64,000 nucleotides of DNA from Paenibacillus fonticola DSM 21315 (GCF_000381905.1 NZ_KB907249.1:1-64000); one strand, 5' to 3'. Counted from the first letter of the stretch, positions 1-8,809 are shown. The notes: generated from the letters alone by a model not told the origin. Made by a program: numbers and translations.

Positions 1-423
1 AGGCACTTGACAAGCTCACGCCGGAGCACGAGGCCCGGGAGCAAACGAAGGTTCGGGAGAGAATATGCGTGATTCGTTTGCACTAGGTTTGCCAAGAACT
101 GAACGTGCGTTTCTAGCTTGCAAAAGCTCTCCTTGACGAAGGCATAACATGTGGTACCCAACCCACGGATAGCAGCGTGCCGACCGTCGCTCGCATTTTT
201 GCTCTCGTGCCACGTGCTCAGGCAGAAAAAATAGAGGGTTTGACAAAAACGTTCATAGCAACGAATCTCATCCACGCTATTTGCGGTTTATCCTCTGTTT
301 GGAGCAGAAAAGACTGAAATAACGTTGTCCAGCTTCGTTACATTTTGAGAAGGGTTATTTTTACACAGATAACGATCACAGACTTCGTTATAAAATTCTT
401 CGTTATAAAATTTCGTTCACGTT
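1..423. other. No recognisable gene
   Basis: I see no supported coding region here. Short open frames exist on both strands, but none has a ribosome-binding site or a recognisable family motif. A tandem duplication of the 15-base unit CTTCGTTATAAAATT lies near 380-411, directly before the transposase remnant, so this stretch is probably eroded mobile-element flank. Confidence 0.4.
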
Positions 424-818
424 CTGAAGAGGAAAAGTTCGTTAATGATCTTTGGGAAGCATGCGCAGTTAAAGTATAAATGTGAGAAATATGAGAATCG
501 AAGATTCTGGGCAGAAGGATATGATGTAAGTACAGTGGGCCTAGATGAAGCAACTGTAGCGGAACTGTAGCGAAATACATTCGTGAACAAGAAGCACATG
601 ATCAAGCTATAGATAAGCGGAGTGTGAAAGAGTATGAAGATCGTTCAGCAGCAACAAGAGCAAAAAGAAATAAACCAGTTTAACTGGTAAGTGAAAGTGA
701 TAAATAACACTGAGCCTGAACAGATTTGTGGTCAGGCTAGTGTCTTTAGGCGCAGTTTGGCAACAGGGGGTTATACCCCAAGAGCAAATCACCCTTTGGA
801 CGGGGGGGGGCATGATTT
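424..818 (+). mobile_element. IS200/IS605-family element remnant (TnpA 3' part and right end)
   Basis: Translating from 424 gives the C-terminal part of a Y1-type IS200/IS605 transposase, including FWAEGYDVSTVGLDEATVA and, after a frame change, KYIREQEAHDQAIDK and SVKEYED, with a stop at 681-683. The frame is broken by an 11-bp tandem duplication (ACTGTAGCG repeated at 553 and 564), which also puts a TAG in the old frame. Downstream, 720-818 has the character of an IS605-type right end, with a GC-rich hairpin region closed by CAAATCA (785) and TGATTTG (812). The N-terminal half, including the HUH motif, is missing, so the element cannot move by itself. Family recognition is from motif memory and has not been searched. 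Confidence 0.72.
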
Positions 819-1082
819 GTCTGTCGTCTCGCTTTCTGGATCGTCCCGGTTTCTGGGAATTGTGTTCTGGGTATTAAGTCTCGAATTTAATTGGCTGCCG
901 GTGAAAGGTTTGAAATCGAAGCTAATTTACCGATATAGGAAGTAACAGACTTAGCAAGAGGTAGCACCAAAATGATAGACGTGAAGTGAATTAACAGATG
1001 TGGAAAGAAGTAATACAAGAAGTAATAAAAGAAGTAATAAATGTGAAATGAAGTAATAGACGTAGAAAACAGGAGGTTCACG

Positions 1083-2507
1083 ATGAAAAACTCGGCTTAC
1101 CTCAAAAAATATGTGGAAAATCACCCTAACAACAAAATGGCCTGGTATTTGCTAGGGAAGGAATATGAAGAAAGCGGGCAGGAAGGAAAAGCGCATTACT
1201 GTTACATTCAGGCGGGAAGCGTGTACGAAGCGTTTGAATCCAGTAAAATTCCTGACGATTTGTGGATGGGCTATGAAGCAGGAATCCTCCAAGAAACACG
1301 CCGGGAGGAGAAGCGAAGCCGCTTAATCCGCAAAGTAGGCCTGCTCCTGCTAGTCCTGCTATTCATGTGGCTTCCCTCTGCGCAGGCTCCCGGCTTGCTG
1401 GCAACAACACCGGTTGGGACGGACAGTGAGCATCCTGAAAGCAGTCCTGTAGATTCCGAGCCGTCCTTGAAGGATGATGAAGAACGTCTAGCCGCTGCCG
1501 ATCCGGCCCCGCGTGAGGAGGGAACGCGCTTTACGGCTATCGGCTATCCCCGTACGGATCAGCAGGGGGGCAGCGAACTCGGCGGATTGTTGCGGGGGAA
1601 CGAAACCGGCGGTCAATTTGAAGCAGTGCTTGGCATGGAGAGGCAAGGGAAGTGGCTAAGCTGGTCGCACCGCATGCCTGTCGTGTACGGCATCCAGTCG
1701 CTTGGCAACGGCCGCACGGCTGTGCAGTCTTACGATCTGGAAGCCTGCCTGTGCACCCCGCCGGATTCAGCCCGGCTCCAGAAGGAAGCGGTGTCATGGA
1801 TCAGCAAGCAGGAGTCCCTTGCGGTTCTCTCCTCCGCGATGATCCGGTACAAGGAAAAGCATGGACGCTGGCCTGCTGCTCTGCAGGAGCTGACGAAGCC
1901 GTTTCCGGACAATTGGCTGGCCGGGAGCAACGAGCATATGAGGGAAGCATTCGATCCGCTGCTCCTCATGCTTCAGGAGCGGGGGAGTTTGCGGCAGGAC
2001 GATCGTTCCATGGCTCAAGGCGAAGCTTCGGACGGCATCGAGCGCGGGATTCGGCCTTTTTTTACCGAACCGCTTGAAGTGATTGTCGATACGTCTAACT
2101 ATCGCTTGGCGGTAGTGAGCGGGTCCGTTATTCTAAGAAGCTACCAGGTAGGACTGGGCGGCAGCAAAACGCCGCAGGGGACGTTTCATATTTCGGATAA
2201 GGTTGTGAACCCGAACGGCAAGTCGGACGGGGAGTTTGGAAGCCGGGGGATGCAGCTGTCGGATACGAATTACGCGATACATGGTACGAATGAGCCGGAC
2301 AGTATAGGCAAGGATGAATCACTCGGCTGTATTCGAATGGGGAAAAAGGATGTGGAGGAACTGTTCGATCTTCTCCCCATGGGGACAAAAGTGACGATAG
2401 GAAAAGGCGGGCTGCCCCATCAGGATCTTATTCCTGCAAAGCGCTTCACACTTAGGAAAAGACAGGATCAAAGCAACCCTCACCGAACGTACCGCTGGCT
2501 GCGGTAG
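1083..2507 (+). CDS. L,D-transpeptidase (YkuD domain), membrane-anchored
   Basis: Predicted cell-wall L,D-transpeptidase, 474 residues. Residues 1-60 look like a TPR-type helical repeat. A hydrophobic segment at about 83-100, preceded by basic residues, should anchor the protein with its C-terminal part outside. The YkuD domain spans roughly 335-440 and carries the family signature: His400 in AIHGTNEP and the catalytic Cys416 in ESLGCIRM. Proteins of this family form 3-3 cross-links or attach proteins to peptidoglycan. The start is the ATG eight bases after AGGAGG. The long low-complexity linker (about 100-250) is typical of wall-spanning proteins. The gene stands alone and converges with a small minus-strand gene. 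The enzyme class is confident; the physiological role (spore or vegetative wall) is open. Confidence 0.9.
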   Translation: MKNSAYLKKYVENHPNNKMAWYLLGKEYEESGQEGKAHYCYIQAGSVYEAFESSKIPDDLWMGYEAGILQETRREEKRSRLIRKVGLLLLVLLFMWLPSAQAPGLLATTPVGTDSEHPESSPVDSEPSLKDDEERLAAADPAPREEGTRFTAIGYPRTDQQGGSELGGLLRGNETGGQFEAVLGMERQGKWLSWSHRMPVVYGIQSLGNGRTAVQSYDLEACLCTPPDSARLQKEAVSWISKQESLAVLSSAMIRYKEKHGRWPAALQELTKPFPDNWLAGSNEHMREAFDPLLLMLQERGSLRQDDRSMAQGEASDGIERGIRPFFTEPLEVIVDTSNYRLAVVSGSVILRSYQVGLGGSKTPQGTFHISDKVVNPNGKSDGEFGSRGMQLSDTNYAIHGTNEPDSIGKDESLGCIRMGKKDVEELFDLLPMGTKVTIGKGGLPHQDLIPAKRFTLRKRQDQSNPHRTYRWLR

Positions 2508-2516
2508 CCATAGCCA

Positions 2517-2648
2517 TTATTTGAAAATGAGAGCCGCCGTAAACAGTATGATAAGTCCAGCAACGATGGAGATGGTCCAGATGAGCCCTTTTTTGTTCAC
2601 TTCCTCCTTCTTTTGCTGGAGCGTTGGCGGTTTGCGCTTGGCAGACAT
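2517..2648 (-). CDS. Small single-pass membrane protein, 43 aa
   Basis: A 43-codon frame starts with MSAKRKPPTLQQKKEEV and then has one hydrophobic segment (GLIWTISIVAGLIILFTAAL) running almost to the stop. AAGGAAAGG lies upstream of the ATG at a workable distance. The charged N-terminus followed by one membrane span fits a small tail- or signal-anchored protein. The stop is only 9 bp from the stop of the convergent transpeptidase gene. No family name is assigned. Support is the ribosome-binding site, the protein-like composition and the clean fit in the gap; there is no homology evidence here. Confidence 0.68.
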   Translation of the reverse strand: MSAKRKPPTLQQKKEEVNKKGLIWTISIVAGLIILFTAALIFK

Positions 2649-2840
2649 ACCTATCATTCCTTTCCTTGTAATTCAACAAGCTACAATTTTATTGTAATGG
2701 CTTTCATAATAAAATGCTATTACCGCTCTGGGCAATTTCGTTAGGTCTTACTTTAGGTAAAACTTTTCTTTTGACGCGGAAAAAGATAAACTGGAAGCAG
2801 AGCATTAATTGCATAAGTGATGAACGGAGTGAAGTTTGAC

Positions 2841-3935
2841 GTGTTATATCGTAATATAGGCAAGCATCTGTTTTTCCAGCTTGATCCTGAGCGGGCCCAT
2901 CATCTCATGATCGGGGGATTACATAAAGCAGCGAATATCCCTGGATTTATTTCTCTATTGCACGGCATGTACGGTGTGAAAGAAGTTCCTGAACTGGCCG
3001 TCGATTTGTTCGATCTGCATTTTCCGACTCCGGTGGGGCTAGCGGCCGGGCTGGATAAAAATGCGGAAGCGGTAGACGCATTTTCCGCCATCGGTTTTGG
3101 ATTTATGGAGGTCGGTACGGTAACGCCCAAGGCCCAGCCTGGCAATGACCAGCCAAGGCTGTTCCGCCTGAAGCCGGAGGAGGCGCTGATTAACCGGATG
3201 GGCTTCAATAACCAGGGAACCGGCTTTATGGCCCGGCAGCTTGCCTCGCTTAGAAACCGCCGCATTCCGATCGCAGTCAATATCGGTAAAAATAAAGCGA
3301 CTTCGAACGAAGAAGCGCATCTCGACTATGAGCAGTGCATTTCAGCACTGTACCCTTATGCTGATTTTTTTGTAGTGAATATCAGCTCACCGAATACACC
3401 CGACCTGCGCAATCTGCAGCACGGAGACGAGCTTGCTTCATTGCTGGAAGCGGTCAACAGGGAACTTGCGGAGCAGGCCGCGAGGCATGGAGCAGCAAAG
3501 CATGTGCTTGTGAAAATTGCACCGGATGTCAGTTTGACTGAATTGGAATATATGGTGCAAACGATTATGAACAGCGGCGTATCGGGAATCATAGCTACCA
3601 ACACGACGATTTCGCGTGAAGGCATCACAAGTCAGCATGCGAGCGAAACGGGCGGCCTTAGCGGAAAGCCGCTGAAGCAAAGATCAACGGAGATTATTTC
3701 CCATGTCTACCGTTTGACGGGAGGTAAGCTTCCAATTATCGGTTCGGGTGGTATTTTTACTGCTCGGGATGCTTATGAGAAAATTCGTGCCGGCGCCAGC
3801 TTGGTAGAAATATATACAGCTCTAATTTACGAGGGTCCGGAGGTAAACCGCGAAGTGCATCGTGGTTTATTGGACCTGCTGCGCCGCGACGGGTTCAGTC
3901 ATATTTCCGAAGCAGTAGGAGCAGATCATCGCTAA
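2841..3935 (+). CDS. pyrD: Dihydroorotate dehydrogenase (quinone), class 2
   Basis: Fourth step of de novo pyrimidine synthesis: oxidises dihydroorotate to orotate with FMN and passes electrons to membrane quinone. The N-terminal helix region LYRNIGKHLFFQLDPERAHH is the membrane-associating extension that separates class 2 from the cytosolic class 1 enzymes. The class-2 segment NISSPNTPDLR holds the catalytic Ser, and the C-terminal phosphate-binding segment IIGSGGIFTARDA is present. In-frame starts exist at 2817 (GTG), 2820 (ATG) and 2841 (GTG). I chose 2841 because GGAGTGAAG precedes it and the product then begins MLYRNIG, as is usual in the family. It is unusual that pyrD stands outside a pyr operon here, next to an alarmone synthetase. 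Confidence 0.93.
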   Translation: MLYRNIGKHLFFQLDPERAHHLMIGGLHKAANIPGFISLLHGMYGVKEVPELAVDLFDLHFPTPVGLAAGLDKNAEAVDAFSAIGFGFMEVGTVTPKAQPGNDQPRLFRLKPEEALINRMGFNNQGTGFMARQLASLRNRRIPIAVNIGKNKATSNEEAHLDYEQCISALYPYADFFVVNISSPNTPDLRNLQHGDELASLLEAVNRELAEQAARHGAAKHVLVKIAPDVSLTELEYMVQTIMNSGVSGIIATNTTISREGITSQHASETGGLSGKPLKQRSTEIISHVYRLTGGKLPIIGSGGIFTARDAYEKIRAGASLVEIYTALIYEGPEVNREVHRGLLDLLRRDGFSHISEAVGADHR

Positions 3936-3965
3936 CCGGGCCACAGATGACAGGAGGCACAGTGG

Positions 3966-4781
3966 ATGGATAGTAGAGATTGGGGAGCATTTTTGCTGCC
4001 CTACGAGCAAACGGTTGAAGAATTGAAAGTGAAGTTCAAAACGATGCGTTCCGAGCTCAAGAAGCTGGAGGAGTACGCGCCGATCGAGTTCGTCACGGGA
4101 AGAGTCAAGAAAATATCGAGTATTTTGGATAAAGCCAAACGCTTGAATGTGCCGATGGATCAACTGGAGCAAGGAATTGAAGATATTGCGGGCATTCGAA
4201 TTATGTGCCAGTTCGTTGAGGATATTCGCCGAGTGGCTGAGTATATTCGTGCCCGTAAGGATCTTAAAGTGATATATGAGAAGGATTATATTACCAATTA
4301 CAAAGAAAGCGGATACCGCAGCTTTCATATGATCGTCGAGTATCCGGTTCAGACCGCCCTCGGACTCAAGAACGTGCTGGCGGAAATTCAAATCCGGACC
4401 TTGGCGATGAATTTCTGGGCAACGATTGAGCACTCGTTAAATTATAAATACCGGGAAAGCCTGCCGGATGAAATGCGCAAGCGGCTGAAGAAGGCGGCTG
4501 AAGCGGCATTTGTGCTTGACAATGAGATGTCCAGCATTCGCGAAGAAATTTTGCTTGCTCAGAAGAGCTTTGAGGATGAATCGAACATTGTGACGCATCT
4601 GTTGTCGGCTATTCACCAGCTATATTTTTACCATATGGTGTCCGAGGCCATTCAGGCGCAGCAGCGCTTCAATGATTTATGGGAAGCCCATGACATGGAG
4701 GGATTGAAAGAACTGCATTCCGAGGTAAACAGAAGGATTAAGGCTGCAAAAAAAACGGAGGAAACCAGCGATGACTTATGA
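3966..4781 (+). CDS. yjbM: Small alarmone synthetase, (p)ppGpp synthase of YjbM/RelQ type
   Basis: Transfers pyrophosphate from ATP to GDP or GTP to make (p)ppGpp, the stringent-response alarmone. The RelA/SpoT synthetase fold covers about residues 40-180: PIEFVTGRVKKISSI, the G-loop-region motif KESGYRSFH, and EIQIRTLAMNFWATIEHSL, all closely matching Bacillus YjbM. There is no HD hydrolase, TGS or ACT domain, so it is a stand-alone synthetase. At 271 residues it is about 60 longer than Bacillus YjbM (211); the extra helical C-terminus ends in the overlap with the next gene. The start ATG has AGGAGG at 3952-3957. It follows pyrD by 30 bp and overlaps the DUF309 gene by 11 bp, suggesting one transcript. 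Confidence 0.92.
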   Translation: MDSRDWGAFLLPYEQTVEELKVKFKTMRSELKKLEEYAPIEFVTGRVKKISSILDKAKRLNVPMDQLEQGIEDIAGIRIMCQFVEDIRRVAEYIRARKDLKVIYEKDYITNYKESGYRSFHMIVEYPVQTALGLKNVLAEIQIRTLAMNFWATIEHSLNYKYRESLPDEMRKRLKKAAEAAFVLDNEMSSIREEILLAQKSFEDESNIVTHLLSAIHQLYFYHMVSEAIQAQQRFNDLWEAHDMEGLKELHSEVNRRIKAAKKTEETSDDL

Positions 4782-5241
4782 TCGTCTGTATGCAGCTTTC
4801 CTCATTTACTTCAATCGTGACCAGGATTATTTCGAATGCCATGAGGTGTTGGAGGAGCTGTGGCTGAAACGGGATAAGGATCCGCTCTACAAAGGATTGC
4901 TCCAGGTCGCGGTCGGATTGTATCATTTCCGCAACGGGAACATCACCGGCGGACGGAAAATGATGGAGTCGGCTGTTCGCCGCCTCAAGCCGTATCCGCA
5001 GAACACGCTCGGGATTGATTTGGCTAAGCTGCTTCGTGAAGCGGAAGCTTATGCAGCGGCTTTAGCGTCCTATGATGATTCGCCATTTCCTTATTATGAT
5101 TTGAAAATTGAAATTAAAGACCCTTATTTAACGGAGCTTGTAGAACAGATGTCTCCAGAGTTAGCGCCTAATGTTCCGCAACGGCGAAGCCCGCAGCGGG
5201 GCGCAAAGCATGAACTGCGGATGCAAGGGAAATTAAAGTGA
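4771..5241 (+). CDS. DUF309 domain protein
   Basis: A 156-residue helical protein with the DUF309 signature: an early acidic/aromatic motif (FNRDQDYFECHEVLEELW) followed by LLQVAVGLYHFRNGN and a basic ARRLKPY-like segment (VRRLKPYP). The family's biochemical function is not known to me; the conserved E-C-H-E-x-L-E pattern recalls a metal or ligand site, but this is inference. The start ATG is within the last codons of yjbM, with GGAGG ten bases upstream, so the two genes are translationally coupled. The tail after about residue 125 is basic and low in complexity. A terminator follows. Confidence 0.85.
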   Translation: MTYDRLYAAFLIYFNRDQDYFECHEVLEELWLKRDKDPLYKGLLQVAVGLYHFRNGNITGGRKMMESAVRRLKPYPQNTLGIDLAKLLREAEAYAAALASYDDSPFPYYDLKIEIKDPYLTELVEQMSPELAPNVPQRRSPQRGAKHELRMQGKLK

Positions 5242-5250
5242 AGCGTACAG

Positions 5251-5283
5251 CCCCTCCATCTAAACCGGGATGAAGGGGTTTTT
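5251..5283 (+). terminator. Rho-independent terminator after the DUF309 gene
   Basis: CCCCTCCATC and GATGAAGGGG form a 10-bp stem with one mismatch and an 8-base loop, followed by five T residues. It ends the pyrD-yjbM-DUF309 transcript. Confidence 0.8.
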
Positions 5284-5332
5284 GGTTTAGTCGAGTAAAA
5301 TACCGGCTCGGGCGCTGCCACAGCTTGTGCCG

Positions 5333-5460
5333 GGCTACAGCCTATGCTGCGGCTACAGTCTATGCTGCGGCTACAGCTCATGCTGTGGCTACGGCCTACG
5401 CTGTGGCTACGCGGCATACGCTGTTGTCACGGCCTATGCTGTGGCTGCGGCATACGCTGT
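5333..5460. repeat. 18-bp intergenic tandem repeat array
   Basis: About seven copies of an 18-bp unit whose first copy is GGCTACAGCCTATGCTGC. The first four copies keep exact register (5333, 5351, 5369, 5387); the fifth is expanded to 20 bp and the last two are more diverged. A frame through it would read CGYSLCCGYSLCCGY but has no ribosome-binding site or known family, so I treat it as non-coding. Degenerate copies continue to about 5500. The rest of 5500-5774 shows nothing clear apart from a possible -10 (TACAAT, 5718-5723). Confidence 0.8.
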
Positions 5461-5774
5461 GGGTTACAAGCCTAGGCCTGCGGTCACAGCCCTTGCTGTA
5501 ATAATAGCTTAGCCCTGGCTGCAAACTTAGGATAGCCGCATTGCCTCAGGGCCGCCGCAAAGGCGCAGATGCAGCTTCGGCCGGTACACCTCTGCGGCTC
5601 GATTCGTCCGGTACGCACCACCGGCTCAAGACACTGTTTTGCCAGGACGCATTACGGGCTCAGAGAGTGGGGCCAGCCCCCGCGGACGTATTTTTTACGC
5701 CAACGGATGCCTCTATGGTACAATGGATTTATTCTTAATAAGAATGGATGATTTAATATATAGCAGTTCATATA

Positions 5775-6841
5775 CCGGCGGCTTTTTTAGAAAGGATGCA
5801 GCAGCTGCTTGGCAGCGATTATGGCGCTTTTCTGTCCTCATATGATAAACCGCGCTATGCCGGAATCCGGGTGAACACGCTCAAAATTGACGTGAAATCG
5901 TTTGTCAGCGCGTCTCCTTTTGAGCTTAAACCAGTGCCCTGGTGTAATTCAGGCTATTATGTCAATGAAAGGATCAAGACAGGCAAGCATCCTTATTATC
6001 ATGCTGGGCTTTATTATGTGCAGGAGCCTAGCGCAATGGCTCCGGTAGAAATGCTTGGTGTCATGCCTGGCGACAAGGTGCTGGACTTATGTGCGGCTCC
6101 CGGGGGCAAGTCCACGCAAATTGCGGCCAAGCTGCAGGGGGAAGGCGTATTGGTCACCAATGATATTAACGCAGAGCGCTAAGGCGCTAGCCAAAAATAT
6201 AGAGCTGTATGGTGTACGCAATGCGGTCGTACTTAATGAAGCCCCCGAAAGGATAGCCCGCGCTTTTCCTTCCTATTTCAATAAAATTTTGATCGATGCT
6301 CCCTGCTCGGGGGAAGGGATGTTCCGCAAGGATGAAAATATGGCCCGGCAGTGGGAAATTCATTCCGCCTCCAGATGCACGGCGATGCAGAGGGATATAT
6401 TGAAGTCGGCAGCGGCGATGCTGGCGCCGGACGGAACTATGGTATATTCCACCTGTACGTTTGCTCCGGAAGAGAATGAGGCGATGATCGCCAGGTTTCT
6501 GGAGGAGAACGCCGATTTCGACCTCGTCCCGCTGCCCGACGGATTGGGCTTCTCCACAGGACGTCCGGACTGGCTTCACTGGTTAAATGCAGTTAGCTAC
6601 GGCTTTAACCGTACAGTAATCGATGAGAATACTGAATTTATCGCAAGAGCAAGGTGAAGCCGTTAAATATCTTAAAGGGGAAACACTGAATGTCCCGACA
6701 TCGCGAATCGAATGCCGGGGTATCCAGGGTTTCCCTAAAGGATATGTACTCGTTTGTGTAGACGGCTATTCGCTGGGCTGGGGGAAATGGCTCGACGGCA
6801 TGCTGAAGAATGAATATCCTGCAGGATGGAGGTGGACATAG
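5775..6841 (+). pseudogene. RsmF-type 16S rRNA m5C methyltransferase, broken
   Basis: A decayed NOL1/NOP2/Sun-family RNA cytosine-5 methyltransferase. The N-terminal region and SAM site (VLDLCAAPGGKSTQIAAKL) read in one frame up to a stop at 6180. The rest, including DAPCSGEGMFRK and YSTCTFAPEENE with both catalytic cysteines, reads in another frame. The break fits loss of two bases in a GCGC run near 6176. A second break near 6600-6657 joins the catalytic domain directly to the C-terminal RNA-binding domain (YLKGETLNV ... GWGKWLDG). About 100 residues between them, present in the intact copy at 8810-10219, are absent. No in-frame start precedes PAAFLERMQQLLG. Three independent lesions make a sequencing error an unlikely full explanation. 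Confidence 0.88.
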
Positions 6842-7620
6842 ACAGCGTGAGTAAAGGAAAGAAGACACAGAGGATTGATAAAATACTGGGCCATCTTGGA
6901 TACGGCTCAAGATCTGATATTAAGAAAATGGTTAAGCTTGGCCGAGTAACTTTAAACGATGTGGTTGTGAAGGATAGTGGAACCCAGAGCCATCCTTATG
7001 AAGATATTATTGCGGTGGACGGCGAAAGAGTGGTCTATCGTGAATTTGTTTATTTAATGCTGAATAAGCCTGCCGGCGTCATTTCTGCAACAGAGGATAC
7101 CAGGGATCGTACCGTGCTGGATTTAATTCCAGACGAGTTCCGAAGGTTCTCTCCCTTCCCGGTCGGTCGGCTCGATAAGGATACGGAAGGTTTTCTGCTG
7201 CTTACGAATGACGGGCAGCTTGCCCATGACTTGCTGTCCCCCCGCAAGCATGTCCCAAAAACGTATGAAGCGGATGTGCTCGGCGATGTCGGAGAAAGGG
7301 AAATTGCCTTGTTCCGCGAGGGAGTATGTCTGGATGATGGTTATGTTACTCTGCCGGCTAAGCTGGAAATCGTCGGGCATCCGCGGCAGGATCAAGACCG
7401 CGTTCTGTCCCGTATCCGCCTAACGATATCCGAGGGGAAATTCCATCAGGTCAAGCGGATGTTTCTGGCTGCGGGGTCCAAGGTGACCTATTTGAAACGG
7501 ATTAGCATGGGTCCGTTGTCTTTGGACGATCAGCTGGCCCTTGGAGCATTTCGCGAGTTGACCGAGGAAGAGTTAACGCTTTTGAAAACATATAAGAGAG
7601 CTAGTGAAGATGGCTGTTGA
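6826..7620 (+). CDS. rRNA pseudouridine synthase, RsuA/RluB family
   Basis: Isomerises a specific uridine in ribosomal RNA; sequence type suggests the 16S U516 (RsuA-like) enzyme. An S4 RNA-binding domain occupies residues 14-60 (RIDKILGHLGYGSRSDIKK). The catalytic domain contains LNKPAGVIS and the active-site motif GRLDKDTEGFLLLTNDG with the nucleophilic Asp, then KTYEADV and the C-terminal EGKFHQVKRMF motif. The start is uncertain: the ATG at 6826 overlaps the end of the pseudogene and has no clear ribosome-binding site. A GTG at 6847 lies 14 bases after GGAGG and would also fit. Length is normal. Probably co-transcribed with the HAD gene 51 bp downstream. Confidence 0.9.
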   Translation: MEVDIDSVSKGKKTQRIDKILGHLGYGSRSDIKKMVKLGRVTLNDVVVKDSGTQSHPYEDIIAVDGERVVYREFVYLMLNKPAGVISATEDTRDRTVLDLIPDEFRRFSPFPVGRLDKDTEGFLLLTNDGQLAHDLLSPRKHVPKTYEADVLGDVGEREIALFREGVCLDDGYVTLPAKLEIVGHPRQDQDRVLSRIRLTISEGKFHQVKRMFLAAGSKVTYLKRISMGPLSLDDQLALGAFRELTEEELTLLKTYKRASEDGC

Positions 7621-7671
7621 TGAAGGAAGGCCTAAATAAAGAGATATTAACAACATGAAGGAGAGATAGGA

Positions 7672-8499
7672 ATGGAGAAGGAGATGAATTATAAGCTAAT
7701 CGCTTTGGATGTCGACGGGACTTTGTTGAACGACAATCTCGAGCTGACGCAGGGAACAATAGAAACGATTCAAAAAATCGCTGCCCAAGGAACAGAATTT
7801 GTCCTTTGCACTGGTCGTTCACCGGCAAGCTCGATACCACTCATGAAGCAAATGGGGCTGAAGGGATACGTGATCGCCCATAACGGGGCGGCGACGGTGG
7901 ATACCGAGACCATGGAGGTTATCCATGAATTCGAGCTTAATTCGCAAGCTTTGACGCCGTATATGGATTATTGCCGCAAAAACAGTATTCATTTCGATGT
8001 GAATACGACGTTTGCCCTTTATGTTCCGGGGGCAGAAGGCTTAAGTCAGGAAGCGCTTGAATTGTATAAGCAGTTTTTCGTAGTACCGCAAGAGCTGCCG
8101 CCATGGGCAGAACTGAATGAACCGATTGTAAAAATTACAATATCGGGCCATATGGATCAACTGGATAAGGTCTATGCAGATTGGAGCAAATGGGACAATT
8201 CGGGGTTTACCATTTTGCGCAGCGGCGATTTTTTTATTGATATAACGCACGGTGATTCATCTAAGGGAGCGGCCTTGAAGAAACTAGCGGAAAAGCGGGG
8301 AATACCGCCCGAAAACGTTATGGCGATTGGCAATTACTATAATGATATTTCCATGCTGACATATGCAGGGTATGGGATCGCGATGGACAATTCACCAATT
8401 GAGGTAAAAGCTGCGGCAAAATGGGTGACCGCCTCAAACAATGAAGAAGGCGTCAGGCTGGCACTTGAGAAGTATTGCTGTGCAGAAACATTGCGCTAA
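7672..8499 (+). CDS. Cof-type HAD-IIB family sugar phosphatase
   Basis: Cytosolic phosphatase of the HAD superfamily, Cof/YwpJ-like, 275 residues. HAD motif I is LDVDGTLLNDN with the nucleophile Asp, motif II is LCTGRSP, motif III the Lys in GDSSKGAAL, and motif IV is AIGNYYNDISML. The normal family motif IV is GDxxND; here it reads GNYYND, a small deviation that keeps the final Asp. The type IIB cap lies between motifs II and III. Substrates of these enzymes are usually sugar phosphates or FMN-like compounds and cannot be set from sequence. AAGGAGAGATAGGA precedes the ATG; a second ATG 12 bases later is an alternative start. Confidence 0.88.
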   Translation: MEKEMNYKLIALDVDGTLLNDNLELTQGTIETIQKIAAQGTEFVLCTGRSPASSIPLMKQMGLKGYVIAHNGAATVDTETMEVIHEFELNSQALTPYMDYCRKNSIHFDVNTTFALYVPGAEGLSQEALELYKQFFVVPQELPPWAELNEPIVKITISGHMDQLDKVYADWSKWDNSGFTILRSGDFFIDITHGDSSKGAALKKLAEKRGIPPENVMAIGNYYNDISMLTYAGYGIAMDNSPIEVKAAAKWVTASNNEEGVRLALEKYCCAETLR

Positions 8500-8532
8500 A
8501 AGGGAGCTGCATTGCTTTTTTATACTCTATTA

Positions 8533-8575
8533 AGCAAAAGAGGAGAAACCGCCAAGGTTTCTCCTCTTTTGCTGT
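8533..8575. terminator. Strong bidirectional terminator
   Basis: A 17-bp perfect stem (AGCAAAAGAGGAGAAAC with its complement at 8557-8573) around a 7-base loop. A-rich on one side and T-rich on the other, it can serve the HAD gene and the convergent small YjcZ-like gene. Confidence 0.85.
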
Positions 8576-8581
8576 ATTAGG

Positions 8582-8677
8582 TTAATAAAGAATGCTGCGG
8601 GATACGATAACGAGCAGGATGAACAGTACGAGAATGACTCCGGTAGAAGTGAATGCTCCTCCAAGGACTTCGCCCAT
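8582..8677 (-). CDS. YjcZ-like small sporulation protein, 31 aa
   Basis: A 31-codon gene, too short for usual gene calling. The product MGEVLGGAFTSTGVILVLFI (first 20 residues) has a short polar start and then one hydrophobic segment ending in a basic tail. This is the pattern of the YjcZ/YczA family of tiny sporulation-associated membrane peptides common in Bacillus and Paenibacillus. GGGAGGAATAACA gives an excellent ribosome-binding site. It lies alone between two minus/plus gene ends next to a strong terminator. Function is not known beyond association with sporulation in relatives. Confidence 0.8.
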   Translation of the reverse strand: MGEVLGGAFTSTGVILVLFILLVIVSRSILY

Positions 8678-8809
8678 TGTTATTCCTCCCTTATCTACGA
8701 AAGTTGATCCCTGTGTCTAACGGGATATCGTAGTATATGTAAAGGAACATAAAATAGTATGGACTATGATCTCTTACTATGAAGAAAAGTGATAAACTCC
8801 TATGATAAC

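Noticed and set aside
16-246. Minus-strand 76-codon frame at the window start
   Set aside because: No ribosome-binding site, no recognised motif, and an unlikely composition rich in Arg, Ser and Pro.
1652-2077. Plus-strand 141-codon frame inside the transpeptidase gene
   Set aside because: It is the shifted frame of a high-GC gene whose main frame has clear YkuD motifs.
5327-5512. Frame reading CGYSLC repeats
   Set aside because: It is the product of the 18-bp repeat, has no ribosome-binding site and no known family.
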